NCBI GenBank assembly: GCA_964501915.1
Contig: CAZCVP010000017.1
Location: 1-60,226 of the forward strand
Reading direction: 5' to 3'
DNA from: CAYFPX01 sp964501915
GTDB taxonomy: Bacteria > Myxococcota_A > UBA796 > CAJQPC01
Length of the DNA stretch: 60,226 nucleotides
In this document: piece after piece, positions 43,182 through 52,656 of the stretch
Layout of the letters: the number at the start of each line of letters is the position of its first letter
Position numbering within the stretch: the first letter of the stretch is position 1
Notes under the pieces: model-generated
Databases searched by the model: none
Told to the model about the DNA's origin: nothing
What the model saw: only the letters and a program-made list of their open reading frames with translations
Position numbers and translations under genes: made by a program

Positions 43182-45631
43182 GACGAGACCTCCGGGGCCC
43201 GGGGGGAGCCGCGCAGCGAGAGCCCGGCGAGGCCGAGCAGGCCGAGCAGCGACAGCCCGACCGAGGCGCGCAGCCAGCGGGGCCGGTAGGCGAGCGCGAC
43301 CCGGTGTGCGCCAGCGGGCACCACGACCCCTCGCAGGGCGAAGTCGGCCCGGAGGACCTCGACCGGCGCCCCGTCCACGGTGGCCTGCCAGCCCGGGTAC
43401 CAGGTCTCGGCGATCACCAGCAGCGCGGCCCGGGAGGCTTCGACCTCGACCTCCAGCGCGGTCGGGGACCGGGAGGCCACCCGAGCCGACCCCCCGATCC
43501 CCGAGACACAGGACGGCAGGTCCGGGGTCGAGGTCTCGACCACCGCCTGCCGCTCCAGGTCGAGCCCACCGAGGAGCTCCCAGGCCGCGTCCGGGCCGTC
43601 GACCGGCACCGCACAGCCCACCAGGAAGGCCCGTGGCAGGGCCTCGGCGTCCCGGTAGAGCCTCACAGGCCCCGCGCGCAGCGGCTCCAGCCGCGGGTCC
43701 TCCAGCGGATCGAGGCTCAGCAGGTAGCGGACCCCCATCAGCCGAGCGATCTCCAGGTTCTCCGACAGGGTCCGGGCCTTGTCCGCCGCGCTCCCCTCCC
43801 CCAGGTCCAGGCCGGCCCGCCGGGCCAGCAGCTCGCTCCGCGCCACCAGCAGCGGACTGGGCACGATCACGTCGTCGAGCCCCCAGACCAGCCCCAGGCT
43901 CGCGGTGGCCGCCTCGGCGTCGAGCACCGCCGGCAGGCGCTTCCCGACCACCGTGACCCGACCCGCCGCCGGGTCGACGGCCTCCAGGAAGGACGGCGGA
44001 CGCTCCACCACCTCCCGGGCCACGCGGGGGTGGTAGTCCCCGCCGAAGCGGTGCAGATCGACGGCCAGCAGCGCCACGCAGGCGACCCCGAAGGCCCGGT
44101 CGCCGAGGCGACGTCGGGCCAGCAGCGCCCCGCCCAGGACCAGGACGGCCCCCACGCCGAGGGGCCACAGCGTCTGATCCGAGGTCGGCGCCGTGCTCTC
44201 CGACAGCGACGCCAGGATGCGACGCGCCTGGGCAGGGATGGTGGCCGGGTCCCGAGGCTCGGCCAGCGGCAGGGCGGCCCGCTGGAGCACCCCGGCGTCG
44301 GGGGCCACCTCGAGCGCTGGCTGGGGCTCGGCGAGCCGGGCCACCACCGCCGCCTCCGCCCGGGGTGCGAGCACCTCGAGTCCCGCGTGCAGTCCCACCA
44401 GCGCGAGCCAGCCAGCGGCGACGGCGGCCCCACCCCACCGCACACCGCGCCAGATCCGGTCCGGCGGAGCCCGGACCACGGCGTCCAGCCCCGAGGCGGC
44501 GAGCAGCGCCGCCGCCAGGGTCAGCCACAGCGAGAACCGGACGGGGAAGCGGAAGCTGCCGAGGCCGGGCAGCCAGCGGGTCCACTCATAGAGCGGCGTG
44601 TAGCGGCCGAGCATGAGCACCACCGCCACCGCGGCGACGCCGATCCAGAAGCGCGACCGCCGGGCCCACAGCGCCAGGGCGAGGGTCGGCAGCCCCAGGT
44701 AGAAGGCCATCTCCCAGTGGCTCTCGCCGGTCCCCCAGTAGCCCTGGCCGCGGTGGGAGTGGCTGAGCGGGATGTCCGCGGGACGGTCGAAGCCGAAGAA
44801 CTCCGGCAGCACGCCGTTGAGCAGCTCCTGGGGCGGCAGGCTGCCCAGGCCGGCGAGGGCCCGGTCCAGCCCGCCGGCGCGGAGCCCGTGGCCCGAGAGC
44901 TCCAGGGTCGCGGCGAGCTGCGGTGCGGCGAGGGCCACGGCGGCCAGGGCCGCCGCCAGCGCCAGCAGGTGGGCTCGTCGCGGCGGCCAGCCCAGGCGCC
45001 AGAGCACCACCGCCCCGGCGAGGATCCAGCCATAGACCGCCACCTGGGGGTCACCGGCGAGCACCATCATCGCCAGCCCGAGCCCAGCCGCCCCCCACCA
45101 GGCCCGGCTCCGGACCGCCCGCACGACGGCGAACAGGGTGAAGGGCAGCCACGCCGCCCCGTTCTGCATGCCCAGGTAGAGGGTGTGGGTGGCCAGGAAG
45201 CCGCTCATCGAGAAGGCCACCGCGGCGAGCAGGGCGGCGAGCCGGCTCCGGCCGAGGGACCGCGCGAGCAGCCAGGTCCCCAGGCCCGCCCAGGCCTGGT
45301 GCAGCAGGATGCTCCAGTTCAGCGCCAGCCCGTCGGGCAGGGCGACGAAGAGCCCCATCGTCGGCGGGTAGAGCGCCCCCCCTTCGAGCGCCGCCATCAG
45401 GGGGAAGCCCAGGCCGACCTCCGACGACCAGAGCGGCAGGCTGCCCGCCAGCCACTCTCGCGCCGCCCAGACCCGCCAGGGGTAGTGGTGGTGCCTCAGG
45501 TCGTGGTGCCAGAAGACGCCGTCGCCGAGGGCCGCGTCGGGGGCCTGGAACACCGCCACGCCCAGCAACAGCAGCGCGACCAGGGGCCACCCCCGGACGG
45601 ACCGGACCGCTCTGGCTGGTGCGCGCGACAC
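43169..45631 (-). CDS. YfhO-family large membrane protein (GT-C-like)
   Basis: An 820-residue protein from GTG 45631, chosen because GGGAGG (complement 45639-45644) sits seven bases upstream; TTG 45661 is less likely. About a dozen helices fill residues 10-490, with the conserved early loop FWHHDLRHHHYPWRVW and GFPLMAALEGGALYPP typical of YfhO proteins. A long extracytoplasmic C-terminal domain ends in a jelly-roll-like region (ETWYPGWQATVDGAPVEVLRADFALRGVVVPAG), the YfhO hallmark, and a last helix. YfhO proteins are linked to glycosylation of cell-envelope polymers such as lipoteichoic acid. Here they fit a lipid-linked sugar transfer step. Confidence 0.88.
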   Translation of the reverse strand: MSRAPARAVRSVRGWPLVALLLLGVAVFQAPDAALGDGVFWHHDLRHHHYPWRVWAAREWLAGSLPLWSSEVGLGFPLMAALEGGALYPPTMGLFVALPDGLALNWSILLHQAWAGLGTWLLARSLGRSRLAALLAAVAFSMSGFLATHTLYLGMQNGAAWLPFTLFAVVRAVRSRAWWGAAGLGLAMMVLAGDPQVAVYGWILAGAVVLWRLGWPPRRAHLLALAAALAAVALAAPQLAATLELSGHGLRAGGLDRALAGLGSLPPQELLNGVLPEFFGFDRPADIPLSHSHRGQGYWGTGESHWEMAFYLGLPTLALALWARRSRFWIGVAAVAVVLMLGRYTPLYEWTRWLPGLGSFRFPVRFSLWLTLAAALLAASGLDAVVRAPPDRIWRGVRWGGAAVAAGWLALVGLHAGLEVLAPRAEAAVVARLAEPQPALEVAPDAGVLQRAALPLAEPRDPATIPAQARRILASLSESTAPTSDQTLWPLGVGAVLVLGGALLARRRLGDRAFGVACVALLAVDLHRFGGDYHPRVAREVVERPPSFLEAVDPAAGRVTVVGKRLPAVLDAEAATASLGLVWGLDDVIVPSPLLVARSELLARRAGLDLGEGSAADKARTLSENLEIARLMGVRYLLSLDPLEDPRLEPLRAGPVRLYRDAEALPRAFLVGCAVPVDGPDAAWELLGGLDLERQAVVETSTPDLPSCVSGIGGSARVASRSPTALEVEVEASRAALLVIAETWYPGWQATVDGAPVEVLRADFALRGVVVPAGAHRVALAYRPRWLRASVGLSLLGLLGLAGLSLRGSPRAPEVSSCRH

Positions 45632-45691
45632 GAAGGACCTCCCGGAGCACCGGGAGTGCAACCGCCGTGCCGCGGCCCGGATCGGCCCCCG

Positions 45692-48139
45692 TCAGCGACC
45701 GGGGGCCGCTGGGCCGTTCCCGTGGGACGGGGACTCGTTCCCCTGGGACGCCGGACGGACCACGTAGCGCTCCACCTCCAGGGTCCCTTCGACGAAGTCG
45801 ACGAAGGGCTCGCCACCCCGCAGGCCCACGGTCCCCCACCCCGTCGCCGTGCTCAGGAAGACCTCGAAGTCCCCCTCCAGGACCGGATCGAGGAACAGGG
45901 TCCGGGTGACCGCGTCGTACCGCACGCCGGTCCACCCCTGGAGCAGGCTGTAGCTAGAGAGCGCCCGGGCGTAGAAGGAGCCACACTCGAGCTCCTCGAA
46001 GGGGTTGCGGCGGGTGCCGTCGTAGCGGGCACGGACCCGGCCCACGGCCTCCAGGGCCTCGTCCACCAGGCCCAGGCGCAGGGCGTGGCAGGCCACCTGG
46101 TACTCGATGCCGGTCCAGACCTCGTGGGCATAGGGGAAGGGCAGCGACGGCGCATCGCCCTGCGGCCAGGTGCAGAGCAGCAGCCCCCCCTCGTCTCCGA
46201 TCGCGATCCAGGGGCGCAGGGGGTTGGCGTGGTCGAGGAGGTCGTCCCGCCCGTTGTGCTCCAGCACGGCGGCGAGGTGGCTCCGGACGCGAACGGCCTC
46301 CAGCCCCGGTGCCAGGCCCGAGCACAGCGCCAGCCACTCCCCCAGCAGGGCGTCGGCGTGCACGCCCTGGCCCACCTGGTATCGCGGCCCTTCCTGGGCG
46401 AGCAGGGCCCGGGCCTCGGGGCTGTAGGCCACCTCGTCGTGCTCGTCGCTCTCGGTCCCCGGGGTCCAGCGCACGCGCTGCACGAAGTGATCGCCGTCGA
46501 AGAGCTCGTCTTCGATGGCCTCTCGGGCGCGGTCCGCCAGCTCCCGGTAGCGACCGACGTCTTCGCCCAGGGCCCCTCCCAGCTCCACCATGGCCCTCAG
46601 GGCGGTGAGGTAGACGCCGCAGCAGCACGGATCGGGTCCGAAGAAGCGGATGTCGTAGGTGTTGTGGTGGGGCTCGGTGAGCAGGCCCACCTCGCCCGGG
46701 TCCCAGGTCCGGATGCAGAACTCCAGCGACCGCACCAGGGCCGGCCAGAGGCCACGGACCCAGTCCAGGTCGCCCTGGAGGCGCCACTCGCGGTGGACCC
46801 GGACCAGCGTGCCGAGCTGCCCGTCGGCGGCCGGGCGAAAGGGCAGGTCACCGACCCGGATCGGCAGGGGCAGGCGGAACACGCCCTGGCCGTCCGACCG
46901 CAGGCCCTCGGACAGCTCGTCCTCCCGCAGCCCGCGCTCCAGCTCGGGCAGGAGGTGAGCGACGGCCTGGGCGTAGTTGAAGACGTGGGTGCAGGTGCCC
47001 GCGCAGCAGCCGTGGTCGGGCTCGACCCCCTCCCAGGCCCAGAGTCGACCGTCGGCCTGGCGCAGCACGGTGGGCGACTTGAGGATGCTGAGGTTGCGCG
47101 ACACGGCGTCCAGCAGGTCCTCCGGCAGGGTGCTGCGGTGCAGGGCCTCCCCGAAGGCCAGGCTGCGGGCCTCCAGGGTCGGTCCTTGGGCTCGCCAGTG
47201 GTCCAGGAGGGCGTCGATGTCGGCGAAGCGCCCCGCGTACCAGGGCACGTAGGACGGCGTGGTGTCGCCACAGCACTTCGGTCCGAGGTCCGCGGGCTCG
47301 CTGCCACGGAAGGGCACCACGACCAGGTCGCTGACCGGCACGTGCCAGGCGACGAGCACCCGCACCTCCCGGGTGCCTCCGGGCGGCACCTGGATCGGCA
47401 GGGCCAGGCTGGCGCCCGGGCTCGGATCCCCTTCGGCGCGGGGTCCACGAGCCTCGACCCGGCCGGCGACCACGCCGCGCCAGAGCATCGCGCGCCCGTC
47501 CGACCAGCCACCCCGGAACCAGGCGCAGTCGGACACGACCCGGTCCTCGTCGGGCAGGACCACGGCGAGCGCCCCCCGGTCCCAGGGGCGCTCGTCGGAG
47601 CCGGCCTGCTGGAGCACGAAGCCCCGCTGGACGGGCCTCACGGACCGCTCCGGGGTCTCTGCCACCAGGACGTGCTCGCTGTGGAAGGAGAAGACCCCGT
47701 CGACGGGGACTGCGCCCGGGTTGTGGAAGCGGTAGGTCAGCGCCGCCACCGGCAGGCTGCAGGCCTCCGGGTCTCCCGGGACGAAGGGGCTCCAGGCGAC
47801 CAGCTCGACGTCCAGCGGGAGCCGCCCCTCCCGGAGCACGACCCGAGCCGAGGGGAAGCGCCCCTCGAAGGTGGCCTCCCGGAACCGCGGCAGCCCGATG
47901 GACCGGCCGGCCCCTCGGCCCCGGGCGACCCGGCGGTGAGGCACCGGCCCCTCCAGGACCCGCGCCTCGCCAGCCACGCACAGCGCCGCGAACATCAGCG
48001 GCGTGGCGTCCAGCGCCGGCCGATGCCTCAGGGAGTGCCGCGCCAAGCCACCAGACCCCTCGAGGCAGATCATGCCCGCCCCCAGGCCCCCCAGGGGGAA
48101 GGCGACGTGCTCGAGCTGCGGCCCGGTGCGCAGCGGCAC
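45692..48139 (-). CDS. GH116-family beta-glycosidase (GBA2-like)
   Basis: An 815-residue enzyme starting at GTG 48139, three bases after the POT gene. It has the GBA2/GH116 plan: an N-terminal beta domain opening with FPLGGLGAGMICLEGSGGL and an (alpha/alpha)6 catalytic domain. Hallmarks are EPDHGCCAGTCTHVFNYAQ, HHNTYDIRFFGPDPCCCGVY, in which the TYD Asp corresponds to the acid/base region of relatives, and EVWTGIEYQVA. Family members hydrolyse beta-glucosides or glucosylceramide. No signal peptide is seen, so it is cytoplasmic. Next to a transporter and lipid-glycosylation genes it may trim or recycle a glycoside; the substrate is not readable. Confidence 0.9.
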   Translation of the reverse strand: MPLRTGPQLEHVAFPLGGLGAGMICLEGSGGLARHSLRHRPALDATPLMFAALCVAGEARVLEGPVPHRRVARGRGAGRSIGLPRFREATFEGRFPSARVVLREGRLPLDVELVAWSPFVPGDPEACSLPVAALTYRFHNPGAVPVDGVFSFHSEHVLVAETPERSVRPVQRGFVLQQAGSDERPWDRGALAVVLPDEDRVVSDCAWFRGGWSDGRAMLWRGVVAGRVEARGPRAEGDPSPGASLALPIQVPPGGTREVRVLVAWHVPVSDLVVVPFRGSEPADLGPKCCGDTTPSYVPWYAGRFADIDALLDHWRAQGPTLEARSLAFGEALHRSTLPEDLLDAVSRNLSILKSPTVLRQADGRLWAWEGVEPDHGCCAGTCTHVFNYAQAVAHLLPELERGLREDELSEGLRSDGQGVFRLPLPIRVGDLPFRPAADGQLGTLVRVHREWRLQGDLDWVRGLWPALVRSLEFCIRTWDPGEVGLLTEPHHNTYDIRFFGPDPCCCGVYLTALRAMVELGGALGEDVGRYRELADRAREAIEDELFDGDHFVQRVRWTPGTESDEHDEVAYSPEARALLAQEGPRYQVGQGVHADALLGEWLALCSGLAPGLEAVRVRSHLAAVLEHNGRDDLLDHANPLRPWIAIGDEGGLLLCTWPQGDAPSLPFPYAHEVWTGIEYQVACHALRLGLVDEALEAVGRVRARYDGTRRNPFEELECGSFYARALSSYSLLQGWTGVRYDAVTRTLFLDPVLEGDFEVFLSTATGWGTVGLRGGEPFVDFVEGTLEVERYVVRPASQGNESPSHGNGPAAPGR

Positions 48140-48142
48140 GAA

Positions 48143-50194
48143 TCAAGCGGCCTTGCGGGCGTCCAGCACCCTGAGCACCCGGTCGTAGACGATCATCAGC
48201 ACGATCGACGCCAGGCCGATCCAGGCGATGTCGTACCAGATGGTCTCCGGGTGGTAGGTCTCGTAGAGCATCTTCTGGACCTCGGAGGCGGTCAGGCCGA
48301 GCTCCTTGCCCAGGGTGTCGACCACCTCGGAGCGCTGGATGGCCTCGACCTTGTCGTGGCTCCAGCCGAGCACGTTCTCCAGGTGCTGGCGGGCGAGGTT
48401 GGCCTTGTCGCCGCCCTCCTCGTAGGCGCCGCCCGCCAGGTAGCTCCCCGTGATCCAGCCGATGGCGACGGGGATGTTGGCGTAGCCCATGAAGAGACCC
48501 TCCTGGCCCTTGGGGGACAGGGTGGCGAGGTACTCCATCTTCTTGGGGCTGCTCAGCATCTCGCCGATGGAGAAGATGGCGATGCCGCCGATGCAGATCC
48601 AGCCCAGCACGGCGGTGCCGGCCACCAGCGAGCCCAGCGTGGCGATGACCATGCCGATGATGATCGACACGAGCGGCCGGACGAAGGACGACAGGTAGGC
48701 GAACCCGACCATCGTGAAGACGATCAGGCCCGGGTTCAGGTTGATCATCCACTCCGGGTTGACCTGCTGGCCGGCGTTGGCCATCTCCACCAGCCCGGGC
48801 GCCGCGTCGATGAAGGTGGTGCGCAGGTTGAGGAAGGCCGTCACGGCCCCCACCACCGCCCCGCCGATGGCGAGGGTCCGGGCTTCGATCCGGGTCAGCA
48901 TGGCCCCGACGGCCACGATCACGGCGAGGCCGGCCCCCAGCCCGAAGGCCAACAGCCCGTCGGTCAACACGCCGGCGGTGGTCCACAACGCGCCCGTCAT
49001 CGCGATCCACACGACGGCGTAGGCCTGGGGCGGCACGTCCTCGACGGGGCGCCGATCGGGACGCATCGAGAGCAGCACGCCCACGGCGCACAGCCCCCCG
49101 TAGAGCGCCCCCAGCACCACGGCCAGCGCGGTGGGGAAGGCGTTGCTGGAGAACGCCGTGCCGATGCTCATGATGATGCCGGAGCTGTCGACCCAGTCGT
49201 CGATCATGTTGGGCAGCAGGTCGAAGACCTGGTTGAACATCAGCCAGAAGCCAGCGAAGACCAGGCAGAACATGAAGACGCGGGGCTGGAAGAGACCCAC
49301 CGACGACTGGGCCAGCACCGCGACCGGGTCGGCCCGCCCTCGATCGAGAGACTCCTTGTGGAAGGCGAACCACCCGAAGGACCACAGCAGGATGGCCGCG
49401 GTGAGGATCAGCATCCAGTTGGGGTCGCCGCTCATGTAGCCGGAGATGACCAGGTAGAGCTCCAGCGCGGCGAAGAGGCCAGCGCCGATGAAGGCCCACT
49501 TCGCCGGCACGGCCCGAGCCAGCACGGCCCAGGTCTCGGGGTCGTCGGCGCCCTCGCCCTCCTCGGCCTCCTGGGTCGGGTCCTTGTAGAACGGGAGCCA
49601 GAGGAAGTTGACCGACACGATGACGGCGCAGGCGAAGAAGACGTACTTCCAGTCCATCAGCCGCAGGACGCCGGCGACGACGGGGCCCAGGAAGCCGCCG
49701 ATGTTCACGAGCTGGTAGAAGATGCCCCAGCCCACGGAGGCGTTGGACTTCTTCAGGGTGGCGGCCAGGGTCCCCTGGACGCCGGGCTTGAAGATGGCCG
49801 TCCCGGCCGCCAGGAAGGCGCAGCCGGCGAAGAAGCCCTCGAAGCTCATCATCACGCCCATCAGGGCGTACCCGATGATCTTCAGGACGATGGCGACCGA
49901 GATGGTGTTCTTGTGACCGTAGCGGTCGGCGAAGCCGCCGGTGAACATCGGCAGGACCGACTGGATGAAGGCCCACCAGGCGAAGATGGTGCCCTTCTGG
50001 ATGTGCGTGAACTCCGGCCCACCGTGCTCCAGCGGCAGCACCATGTAGATCGCCACGACCGCCCGCACGCCGTAGTAGGCGAGGCGCTCGAACATCTCCA
50101 TGATGTTGACGATCCAGAACCGGGTGTCGAGGTCTCGGATCTGGGGGTAGAGGCCGGGACGCTCCTCGGCGCCAGTCGGGGCGGGGTGGCTCAT
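48143..50194 (-). CDS. POT/PTR-family proton-coupled peptide transporter
   Basis: A 683-residue MFS transporter from ATG 50194. The first helix carries EMFERLAYYGVRAVV, the ExxER proton-coupling motif of POT carriers, followed by GGFADRYGHKNTI (the MFS A-motif region) and FKPGVQGTLAA. The large number of helices and length exceed typical 450-500-residue bacterial POTs; extra loops lie around GGAYEEGGDKANLARQ near residues 590-650. It should import di/tripeptides or related compounds with protons. Its place in one run with TldD/PmbA proteases and a glycosidase suggests uptake of peptide or peptide-sugar fragments. Confidence 0.9.
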   Translation of the reverse strand: MSHPAPTGAEERPGLYPQIRDLDTRFWIVNIMEMFERLAYYGVRAVVAIYMVLPLEHGGPEFTHIQKGTIFAWWAFIQSVLPMFTGGFADRYGHKNTISVAIVLKIIGYALMGVMMSFEGFFAGCAFLAAGTAIFKPGVQGTLAATLKKSNASVGWGIFYQLVNIGGFLGPVVAGVLRLMDWKYVFFACAVIVSVNFLWLPFYKDPTQEAEEGEGADDPETWAVLARAVPAKWAFIGAGLFAALELYLVISGYMSGDPNWMLILTAAILLWSFGWFAFHKESLDRGRADPVAVLAQSSVGLFQPRVFMFCLVFAGFWLMFNQVFDLLPNMIDDWVDSSGIIMSIGTAFSSNAFPTALAVVLGALYGGLCAVGVLLSMRPDRRPVEDVPPQAYAVVWIAMTGALWTTAGVLTDGLLAFGLGAGLAVIVAVGAMLTRIEARTLAIGGAVVGAVTAFLNLRTTFIDAAPGLVEMANAGQQVNPEWMINLNPGLIVFTMVGFAYLSSFVRPLVSIIIGMVIATLGSLVAGTAVLGWICIGGIAIFSIGEMLSSPKKMEYLATLSPKGQEGLFMGYANIPVAIGWITGSYLAGGAYEEGGDKANLARQHLENVLGWSHDKVEAIQRSEVVDTLGKELGLTASEVQKMLYETYHPETIWYDIAWIGLASIVLMIVYDRVLRVLDARKAA

Positions 50195-50221
50195 GGGGAG
50201 CCCTCCTGGAAGGGTCGTGTG

Positions 50222-51025
50222 TCATAGCCCGGTTGGGGCCGGCACCTCCAGGATCAGCTCTCGGGAACACGACCTCTTCGCGTTGATCTCCGCGATCTCC
50301 GCCGCGGTGAACGGGAAGGCGGAGACCTGGATCTCGTAGTCGATGTAGGCCTCGACCATCTCCCGCACGTTGTCGCCATAGGCGTTGTCGGCGCGGCTCT
50401 CCCAGAAGGCGAGCAGCACCTGCCGTCGCTCGGCGGGAGTGGGGTAGACCACACCCGTGTCCAGGTCCTGGCCCGTCAGCCAGACCGCGTCCAGCCAGTC
50501 CGCCACGTCCTCGAGGCGCTGGCCGAGGGCCCGACCGGCCAGGGCGTCGCCATAGGCCCGCAGCTCGTCCTCCAGCTCCTCGACGACCAGCTCCTTCTGC
50601 TGCTCGAGCCGGGTGGGTGACATGGTGAGGCCCGGAGCATGGAAGCAGTAGAGGGGCGCGACCAGGCACAAGGTGGCACGCAGCGGGATCGCCAGCCCCG
50701 GGTTGTCGACCCCCACGTCCGGCGGGGTGTAGGCGAAGCCGCGCCGACGGAAGATGACGAAGCCGTCGTCGTAGACGAGGACCTTGGGCTTGTAGGCGGT
50801 GGGGTGGAGGTAGATCGTCACCCCGTCGCGGCGTCGCCTGGCGGCATAGCCCTGGTTTCCCAGTGCCTCCGTGACCTGTCGCCGGGCCTGCTCGACCACC
50901 GCGTCGCCCACCACGATGACCTCCTCCCCGGGGGTGGGTCGCTCGGGCAGGGGCTCACCTGTGTCCTCGAGCTCCTGGGCGACAGCCAGGGTCAGGGTCC
51001 AGATCCAGAGCAGCATGGACCCCAC
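50222..51025 (-). CDS. Secreted protein of unknown function
   Basis: A 267-residue exported protein. GTG 51025 directly follows the upstream stop; ATG 51016 is an alternative and gives the cleaner signal (MLLWIWTLTLAVAQ). The mature part starts with ELEDTGEPLPERPTPGEE, then a conserved-looking VTIYLHPTAYKPKVLVYDDGFVIF-type strand region, a hydrophobic patch around ATLCLVAPLYCFHAPG, and helical sequence to the end. No Cys directly follows the signal. I do not recognise the family. It lies between the Bor-like lipoprotein and the transporter in a tightly spaced run. Confidence 0.72.
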   Translation of the reverse strand: MGSMLLWIWTLTLAVAQELEDTGEPLPERPTPGEEVIVVGDAVVEQARRQVTEALGNQGYAARRRRDGVTIYLHPTAYKPKVLVYDDGFVIFRRRGFAYTPPDVGVDNPGLAIPLRATLCLVAPLYCFHAPGLTMSPTRLEQQKELVVEELEDELRAYGDALAGRALGQRLEDVADWLDAVWLTGQDLDTGVVYPTPAERRQVLLAFWESRADNAYGDNVREMVEAYIDYEIQVSAFPFTAAEIAEINAKRSCSRELILEVPAPTGL

Positions 51026-51316
51026 TCACTCCGCGCAGGTCACCGTGATCCGCACGGGGATCCAGATCCCGAAGGTCACCCACCGGATCAGCAGGCCAGC
51101 GCCCGCCACCTGGGTCTTGACCTCCCGGATGCCCTGCGGGCAGACCCGCGAGAGATCCGTGGTCCCCGGGCTGAAGTAGCCACCGATGAAGGTGTGCTGC
51201 CGCATGCGGTGGACCTCGCCCTTGGGGGCGTCCTCCAGCTCCGAGTAGACCATCTTGGTCGTGTAGCAGGCCGTGAGGCCCAGTCCGAGGACGAGCAAGA
51301 GCAACAGCCGCGTCAT
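51026..51316 (-). CDS. Bor-family small lipoprotein
   Basis: A 96-residue lipoprotein from ATG 51316 with signal MTRLLLLLVLGLGLTAC (lipobox LTAC). The mature part matches the lambda Bor/Iss pattern: HTFIGGYFSPGTTDLSRVCP, then VKTQVAGAGLLIRWVTFGIWIPV and a final TVTC, so the two Cys and the LGxxTPxE-like hydrophobic end of Bor are recognisable. Phage Bor raises serum resistance in enterobacteria; chromosomal relatives in soil and marine bacteria have no defined role. No phage genes are near, so this is not evidence of a prophage. Confidence 0.82.
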   Translation of the reverse strand: MTRLLLLLVLGLGLTACYTTKMVYSELEDAPKGEVHRMRQHTFIGGYFSPGTTDLSRVCPQGIREVKTQVAGAGLLIRWVTFGIWIPVRITVTCAE

Positions 51317-51336
51317 GGAACCTCCGCTGACACCGC

Positions 51337-52656
51337 TCAGGTGCCCGAGAACTGTACGCCGTCGAAGACCAGGGTCGGGACCCTCATCGCGCTCCAGGTC
51401 CACACGTCGCTCGCCGCCTCCGAGAACTGGCCCAGCAGCTCCTGGATGTTGCCGCTCACGTTCATCTCCGAGACGTTCTGCACCGGCTCGCCGTGCTCCA
51501 GGAGCTGACCGCGGATGCCGAAGGAGAAGTCGCCGCTGGCGCTGGAGGTGTTGCCCCCGAGGAAGGAGGTGACCCGGATGGCCCTGGGCAGCGTCGCGGC
51601 GATCTCGGCCACGCTGCGGGGCCCGGGGGCGATGACGACGTTGGAGGTGCCCCCCGTGGTGGGCTCGCACTCCAGCTTGCGGGAGTGGTAGAGATCGACG
51701 AAGAAGGTGCTCAGCAGGCCGTCCTCGAGGATCGGCCGCGGACGGGCCTCGAAGCCATCGCCGTCGAAGGGGGAGCTGCCCGAGCTCCGGGCGATGGTGG
51801 GGTCGTCGTGGATCGAGAGCTTCTCGCTGGCGATGCGATCGCCGAGCCGGTCGGACCAGATCGAGCGCCCCTGCCAGATGGCCCGTCCCGAGAGAGGCCC
51901 GAGCGCAGCGCCGAGGATGCGCCCGACGCTGCGGTTCGCCAGCAGCAGCGGGTAGCGACCGGAGGGCGCCGAGCCGGCCTGGAGGTTCTGATCGGCCCGC
52001 TCCCAGAGCTCGTCGGCGACCTCCTGGACCGTCGGCAGGTCGCCGAAGTGCCGGGCCGAGAAGAAGGCGTCGGCCTCCGGCAGCTTGCCGCCCGGCTCCT
52101 TGAGGGTGAGCTCGCTGCCGAGCCCGAAGCTGGTGGAGGCCGTGGCGGCACCGAAGCCGTTGGAGAAGCCGACATAGCCCTCGCCGGTCACCTCCCAGAC
52201 GTGGGCCGTGGTCGAGACCAGGTCGTCGCGGCCCCGCGCGAGCACCGTGCCCTCCAGCTCCGCCACCCACTCCCGGCGGGCCGCGGGCGAGCGGCTGCCA
52301 TAGCTCGGGTCGAAGAGATCGAGGCTGGCCAGGTCCAGGCTGCCCATGCGCTCCCGGGCCGCCATGCGACGGTCCGGGTCGGTCTCCAGGGTGCGGGTGG
52401 CTTCGATGGCGCGGGCGAGGAAGGCCCACACGGCCTCGGGGCGCAGGTCCGAGGTGCTGTGGGACGAGAAGCGGTCGTCGACCAGCAGCGACAGGCTGAG
52501 GCCCTGGGTGCGGGCCTCGCTGGTCTTCTCGATGCGCCCGTCGCGCTGGCTGAGCTCCACGTGGGACACCCGCGAGGTCCGGGCCTTGACCTCCTGGGCG
52601 CCCAGGGACCGGGCCGTGGTGATCGCGTGGTCGACGACAGCGGAGAGATCGGTCAT
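51337..52656 (-). CDS. pmbA: PmbA/TldE-family metalloprotease-like subunit
   Basis: A 439-residue partner of TldD. ATG 52656 overlaps the tldD stop (ATGA). The sequence has the PmbA features VELSQRDGRIEKTSEARTQG near the start, a middle SGRYPLLLANRSVG-type segment, and the end FSFGIRGQLLEHGEPVQNVSEMNVSGNIQELL. It lacks the HExxxH of TldD, as PmbA proteins do. In E. coli TldD and TldE/PmbA form a heterodimer that degrades unfolded peptides, matures microcin B17 and acts on CcdA. It is cytoplasmic. Confidence 0.93.
   Translation of the reverse strand: MTDLSAVVDHAITTARSLGAQEVKARTSRVSHVELSQRDGRIEKTSEARTQGLSLSLLVDDRFSSHSTSDLRPEAVWAFLARAIEATRTLETDPDRRMAARERMGSLDLASLDLFDPSYGSRSPAARREWVAELEGTVLARGRDDLVSTTAHVWEVTGEGYVGFSNGFGAATASTSFGLGSELTLKEPGGKLPEADAFFSARHFGDLPTVQEVADELWERADQNLQAGSAPSGRYPLLLANRSVGRILGAALGPLSGRAIWQGRSIWSDRLGDRIASEKLSIHDDPTIARSSGSSPFDGDGFEARPRPILEDGLLSTFFVDLYHSRKLECEPTTGGTSNVVIAPGPRSVAEIAATLPRAIRVTSFLGGNTSSASGDFSFGIRGQLLEHGEPVQNVSEMNVSGNIQELLGQFSEAASDVWTWSAMRVPTLVFDGVQFSGT

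Noticed and set aside
51026..51316. Bor-like lipoprotein as a sign of a prophage
   Set aside because: No integrase, capsid, lysis or other phage gene is nearby, and Bor-like proteins are widespread on chromosomes.
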